Shown: one piece after another, positions 6,200 through 8,403 of the stretch | Layout of the letters: every line of letters begins with the position of its first letter | Numbering within the stretch: position 1 is the first letter of the stretch | Origin: Halobacteriales archaeon | GTDB taxonomy: Archaea > Thermoplasmatota > SW-10-69-26 > JACQPN01 > JAIVGT01 | DNA length: 8,403 nt | NCBI GenBank assembly: GCA_020201485.1 | Contig: JAIVGT010000028.1 | Location: 1 to 8,403 of the forward strand | Direction of reading: 5' to 3' | Program-made: the position numbers and the translations under genes | Notes under the pieces: generated by a model | Told to the model about the DNA's origin: nothing | Database searches by the model: none | The model's input: only the letters and a program-made list of their open reading frames with translations

Positions 6200-7398
6200 C
6201 GGTCCACGTCTCCGAGGGTGATGTCGGTGCTGCCCAGCGTCGCGACCAGGTCGGGGATCTTCAGGCCGCGCACCATCTCCGGCAGCGGCTGGAGGTTGCT
6301 GAGCGAGGCGGGGCGGACCTTCACGCGGTAGGGCTTGTTGCTCCCGTCGCTCACGAGGAGAACGCCCAGCTCGCCGCGCGGGTTCTCGACGCGCGTGTAC
6401 ACCTCGCCCGCCGGGGGCTTGAGGCGGTTCTGCTTCGCGCGCTCGCCGACCTCGGGAGCGATGTACGGGCCGCGCTCCGGCAAGCGCGTGAGCGCCTGCT
6501 CCAGGATGTCGCAGCTCTGCCGCATCTCCTCCACGCGCACCTCGTAGCGCGCGTAGCAGTCGCCGTCGGTGCGGACCGGGACGTCGAAGTCGAACGCGCG
6601 GTAGTTGCAGTAGGGCTCGTCCCGGCGCAGGTCGTAGTCCACGCCGCTGCCGCGGGCCATGGGGCCGGTCACGCCGTAGCCGATGGCGCGGTGCTTGGGC
6701 AGGTTGCCGATGCCCTTCGTGCGCAGGAGGAAGATGTCGTTCTTCGTCAGCAGCGACTCGTACTCGTCGATGCGCGGGCGCATGTAGCGCACCCAAGCCA
6801 GGGCGCGCTCGCGGAAGCCGGGCGGGACGTCCTGCTTGACCCCGCCGAAGCGCATGTAGCTGTAGGTGAGGCGCGCGCCGCACATCTGCTCCAGCAGCGC
6901 CAGGGCCTCCTCCCGGTCGCGCAGGCACCAGAAGAACATCGTCAGCGCGCCGAGGTCGATGCCCCACGTGCCGAGCCAGACCTGGTGGGACGCGATGCGG
7001 TTGATCTCCTGGGCGATGACGCGCAGGTAGTTCGCGTACTCCGGGACCTTGATGTCCGCGACCGTCTCCACCGCGAGGCAGTACGCCATGTTGTTCTGCA
7101 TCGCGGCCAGGTAGTCCATGCGGTCGGTGTACGGGATGAACTGCAGGTAGGTGCCGTCCTCGGCGAGCTTCTCGCTGCCGCGGTGCAGGTAGCCCAGGAC
7201 GCACTCCACGTCCTCGACGATCTCGCCGTTCAGCGCGACCTTGAGGCGGAGCACACCGTGCGTGCTCGGGTGCTGCGGGCCCATGTTGATGTTGACGGTC
7301 TTGGGCTTGCCCGGCGCTTGGACGCGCGTGACCTCCTCGCCGCCCATGCGCGTCCCGCCCTCGCGGCTCGCGGGCAGCGGCTCCACGCGCCCTACCAT
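6196..7398 (-). CDS. nuoD: NuoD-like complex I subunit, quinone-site 49 kDa-type protein
   Basis: A 400-residue subunit that forms, with NuoB and NuoH, the chamber where quinone is reduced. It reads VNINMGPQHPSTHGVLRL at 35-52, LGYLHRGSEKL at 68-78, YTDRMDYLAAM at 90-100 and MARGSGVDYDLRRDEPY at 247-263. His47 and Tyr96 align with His38 and Tyr87 of Thermus Nqo4, which bind the quinone head group. The CxxC pairs that hold Ni-Fe in related group 4 hydrogenases are absent at both ends, so this is a quinone reductase subunit rather than a hydrogenase. I chose ATG 7398 because GAGGAGGG lies six bases upstream; ATG 7347 is the alternative and would remove 17 residues from a poorly conserved leader. 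The start overlaps the end of nuoC, and the stop overlaps nuoH as ATGA. Confidence 0.96.
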   Translation of the reverse strand: MVGRVEPLPASREGGTRMGGEEVTRVQAPGKPKTVNINMGPQHPSTHGVLRLKVALNGEIVEDVECVLGYLHRGSEKLAEDGTYLQFIPYTDRMDYLAAMQNNMAYCLAVETVADIKVPEYANYLRVIAQEINRIASHQVWLGTWGIDLGALTMFFWCLRDREEALALLEQMCGARLTYSYMRFGGVKQDVPPGFRERALAWVRYMRPRIDEYESLLTKNDIFLLRTKGIGNLPKHRAIGYGVTGPMARGSGVDYDLRRDEPYCNYRAFDFDVPVRTDGDCYARYEVRVEEMRQSCDILEQALTRLPERGPYIAPEVGERAKQNRLKPPAGEVYTRVENPRGELGVLLVSDGSNKPYRVKVRPASLSNLQPLPEMVRGLKIPDLVATLGSTDITLGDVDR

Positions 7399-8024
7399 CC
7401 GCGGCCCTCCTCGAAGCTGACCACGTCTTCCCCCGTCTGCTCGTCCAGGGACACGAACTGCTCCTTGGCTCGGTCGTAGTCCTTGCGCAGGGGATGCCCG
7501 GCCCAGCCATCGGGCAGGAGCAAGCGCTTCAGGTTCGGGTGGCCCGCGAAGCGGACTCCCAGCAGGTCCCACACCTCGCGCTCCAGCCAGTCCGCGCCCG
7601 GGAACTCCGGCACCGCGCTGCCGACCTCGGGCGCGTCGCGGCCGAGCTTGACCTTGAGGCTGAGGTGCTCCTTGCGCGCGTAGCTGAACAGGTTGTACAC
7701 GACCTCGATGCGCGGCGCGCCGCCGAACACGACCGTCGGCTCCTTCGCGCCCGGCGGCAGGGGGATGATGCCGGGCGGGCAGATGTCGTAGGCGGTGAGG
7801 TCCGCGAGGTGGTCGAAGCCGAGGCGGCGCGCGATGTGCAAAGCCTGCGGCAGCGCGCTGGGCTTCACGACGAACTGCGGGTGGTTCTTCTGCGTGCCCG
7901 GGCCCTCGATGTGCTCCGTCGCGTCCTGCGCGAACCGCTCCGCGAGCGAGCCGGGGGCGGGCGCGGGCGTGGTCAGGCCGGACGGCTTGGCCGCTGCTGC
8001 CGCCGCCGCGGGCGGCGCGCTCAT
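7392..8024 (-). CDS. nuoC: NuoC-like complex I subunit (30 kDa-type)
   Basis: A 210-residue soluble subunit of the connecting module that packs against NuoD and NuoB. The family signature is clear at residues 147-183: [18 protein letters not shown] followed by [16 protein letters not shown]. The [11 protein letters not shown] and LSLKVKL strands at about 105-126 also match NuoC. The ATG at 8024 overlaps the nuoB stop (ATGA), and a GGGGTG lies upstream within the nuoB end. The first 25 residues are an Ala/Pro-rich low-complexity leader (seven consecutive Ala) that looks disordered. A Pro/Gly-rich loop at about 81-104 seems longer than usual. A polar tail of about 27 residues follows the LRKDY motif. 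The gene is separate from nuoD, unlike the fused nuoCD of haloarchaea and enterobacteria. The stop (TAG) overlaps the nuoD start. Confidence 0.95.
   Translation of the reverse strand: MSAPPAAAAAAAKPSGLTTPAPAPGSLAERFAQDATEHIEGPGTQKNHPQFVVKPSALPQALHIARRLGFDHLADLTAYDICPPGIIPLPPGAKEPTVVFGGAPRIEVVYNLFSYARKEHLSLKVKLGRDAPEVGSAVPEFPGADWLEREVWDLLGVRFAGHPNLKRLLLPDGWAGHPLRKDYDRAKEQFVSLDEQTGEDVVSFEEGRGW
7405..7412 (-). promoter_or_regulatory. Shine-Dalgarno site that sets the nuoD start
   Basis: GAGGAGGG on the minus strand, inside the last codons of nuoC, ends six bases before the ATG at 7398. No comparable purine-rich site precedes the next in-frame ATG at 7347 at as good a distance, so the upstream start is favoured. 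Confidence 0.7.
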
Positions 8025-8403
8025 GCGCGCACCCCGAGGCGCTTCGGGGCGAACAGGGTCGTGGCCGGGGCCTTGCTGCGCCGGATCTTGTCCTGGAGCG
8101 CCATCAGGCCCTCGAGGAGCGCCTCGGGCCGGGGCGGGCAGCCGGGCACGTACACGTCCACCGGGATGACCTTGTCCACGCCCATGACGGTGGAGTAGGA
8201 GTTCTGGTACGGACCGCCGCACGTCGCGCAGCCGCCCATGGCCAGGGCGTAGCGCGGCTCGGGCATCATCTCGTAGAGCTTGAGGATGCGCGGGGCCATC
8301 TTCTTGATGACCGTGCCGGGCACGATCATGAGGTCGCTCTGTCGGGGCGTGCCGCGGAACACCTCGCTGCCGAAGCGCGCGATGTCGTAGCCCGTGCCGA
8401 CCG
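8021..8403 (-). CDS. nuoB: NuoB-like complex I subunit, centre N2 protein (5' end outside window)
   Basis: This is the C-terminal 126 residues of the subunit that holds the 4Fe-4S centre N2, the last electron carrier before quinone, on the cytoplasmic face of the connecting module. The frame stays open to the right edge and reads [12 protein letters not shown], then [16 protein letters not shown], then [11 protein letters not shown] and [20 protein letters not shown] (here with IPVD for VPVD), all in the order expected of NuoB. The Cys of GGC and the Cys of PGCPP are two of the four usual N2 ligands; the adjacent Cys-Cys pair lies upstream, outside the window. A GTG at 8362 is only an internal Val, because homology continues upstream of it. 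The Cys after CAT is extra compared with the common CASSGG or CANSGG. The stop codon overlaps the nuoC start as ATGA. Identity is essentially certain; only the N-terminus is unseen. Confidence 0.96.
   Translation of the reverse strand, partial: VGTGYDIARFGSEVFRGTPRQSDLMIVPGTVIKKMAPRILKLYEMMPEPRYALAMGGCATCGGPYQNSYSTVMGVDKVIPVDVYVPGCPPRPEALLEGLMALQDKIRRSKAPATTLFAPKRLGVRA

Noticed and set aside
5147..6331. A 394-codon plus-strand frame opposite nuoH
   Set aside because: Antisense shadow of nuoH in GC-rich DNA, rich in Asp, Glu, His and Arg without recognisable motifs.
6196..7398. NuoD/NuoB as subunits of a membrane-bound group 4 hydrogenase
   Set aside because: The Ni-Fe cysteine pairs are absent from NuoD and the quinone-binding His47 and Tyr96 are present; the pump subunits are the full NuoJ-K-L-M set.
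4538..7510. A 990-codon minus-strand frame that might suggest a fusion upstream of NuoH
   Set aside because: The first 437 codons overlap nuoD out of frame and read as Arg/Pro-rich nonsense; the real NuoH starts at the ATG at 6199 that overlaps the nuoD stop.

Overview
The window is one tightly packed cluster of genes for the energy-converting NADH:quinone oxidoreductase-like complex (respiratory complex I, Nuo type). All genes are on the minus strand. Read 5'->3' on that strand (right to left in window coordinates) the order is nuoB (partial, runs off the right edge), nuoC, nuoD, nuoH, nuoI, nuoJ1, nuoJ2, nuoK, nuoL and nuoM (partial, runs off the left edge). No stretch over a few bases lies outside these genes. 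I saw no RNA gene, mobile element, CRISPR array, promoter or terminator inside the window.

The genes build the membrane and connecting parts of the complex. NuoB, NuoC, NuoD and NuoI form the peripheral connecting module, with iron-sulfur centre N2, the two 4Fe-4S clusters of NuoI, and the quinone site between NuoB and NuoD. NuoH joins this module to the membrane. NuoJ1, NuoJ2, NuoK, NuoL and NuoM are the proton-translocating membrane arm. nuoA would be expected upstream and nuoN downstream, both outside the window. The NADH-input genes nuoE, nuoF and nuoG are not between nuoD and nuoH or between nuoH and nuoI, where bacterial operons usually carry them, so the electron donor cannot be told from this DNA.

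Organism: the DNA is strongly GC-rich and the genes have Shine-Dalgarno sites of the GGAGG/GAGGTG type, with start/stop overlaps at most junctions. A NuoJ split into two genes and a B-C-D-H-I-J-J-K-L-M order without E/F/G are features known from archaea such as haloarchaea and Thermoplasmata-type Euryarchaeota. Separate nuoC and nuoD argue against a typical haloarchaeon, in which the two are fused. My best guess is a high-GC, probably aerobic archaeon of the Thermoplasmatota type, with modest confidence; a bacterium is not excluded.

The most unusual item is NuoH. It is 553 residues long, where about 325-350 is usual. Roughly 200 extra, mostly hydrophobic residues (six or seven predicted membrane segments) sit in the loop between the normal sixth and seventh helices. 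The conserved part of the same protein also lacks three acidic residues that are nearly invariant in complex I (Met58, Lys228 and Leu263 stand in their places). Both changes fall in the subunit that links quinone chemistry to proton transfer, so this complex may have a modified coupling region.
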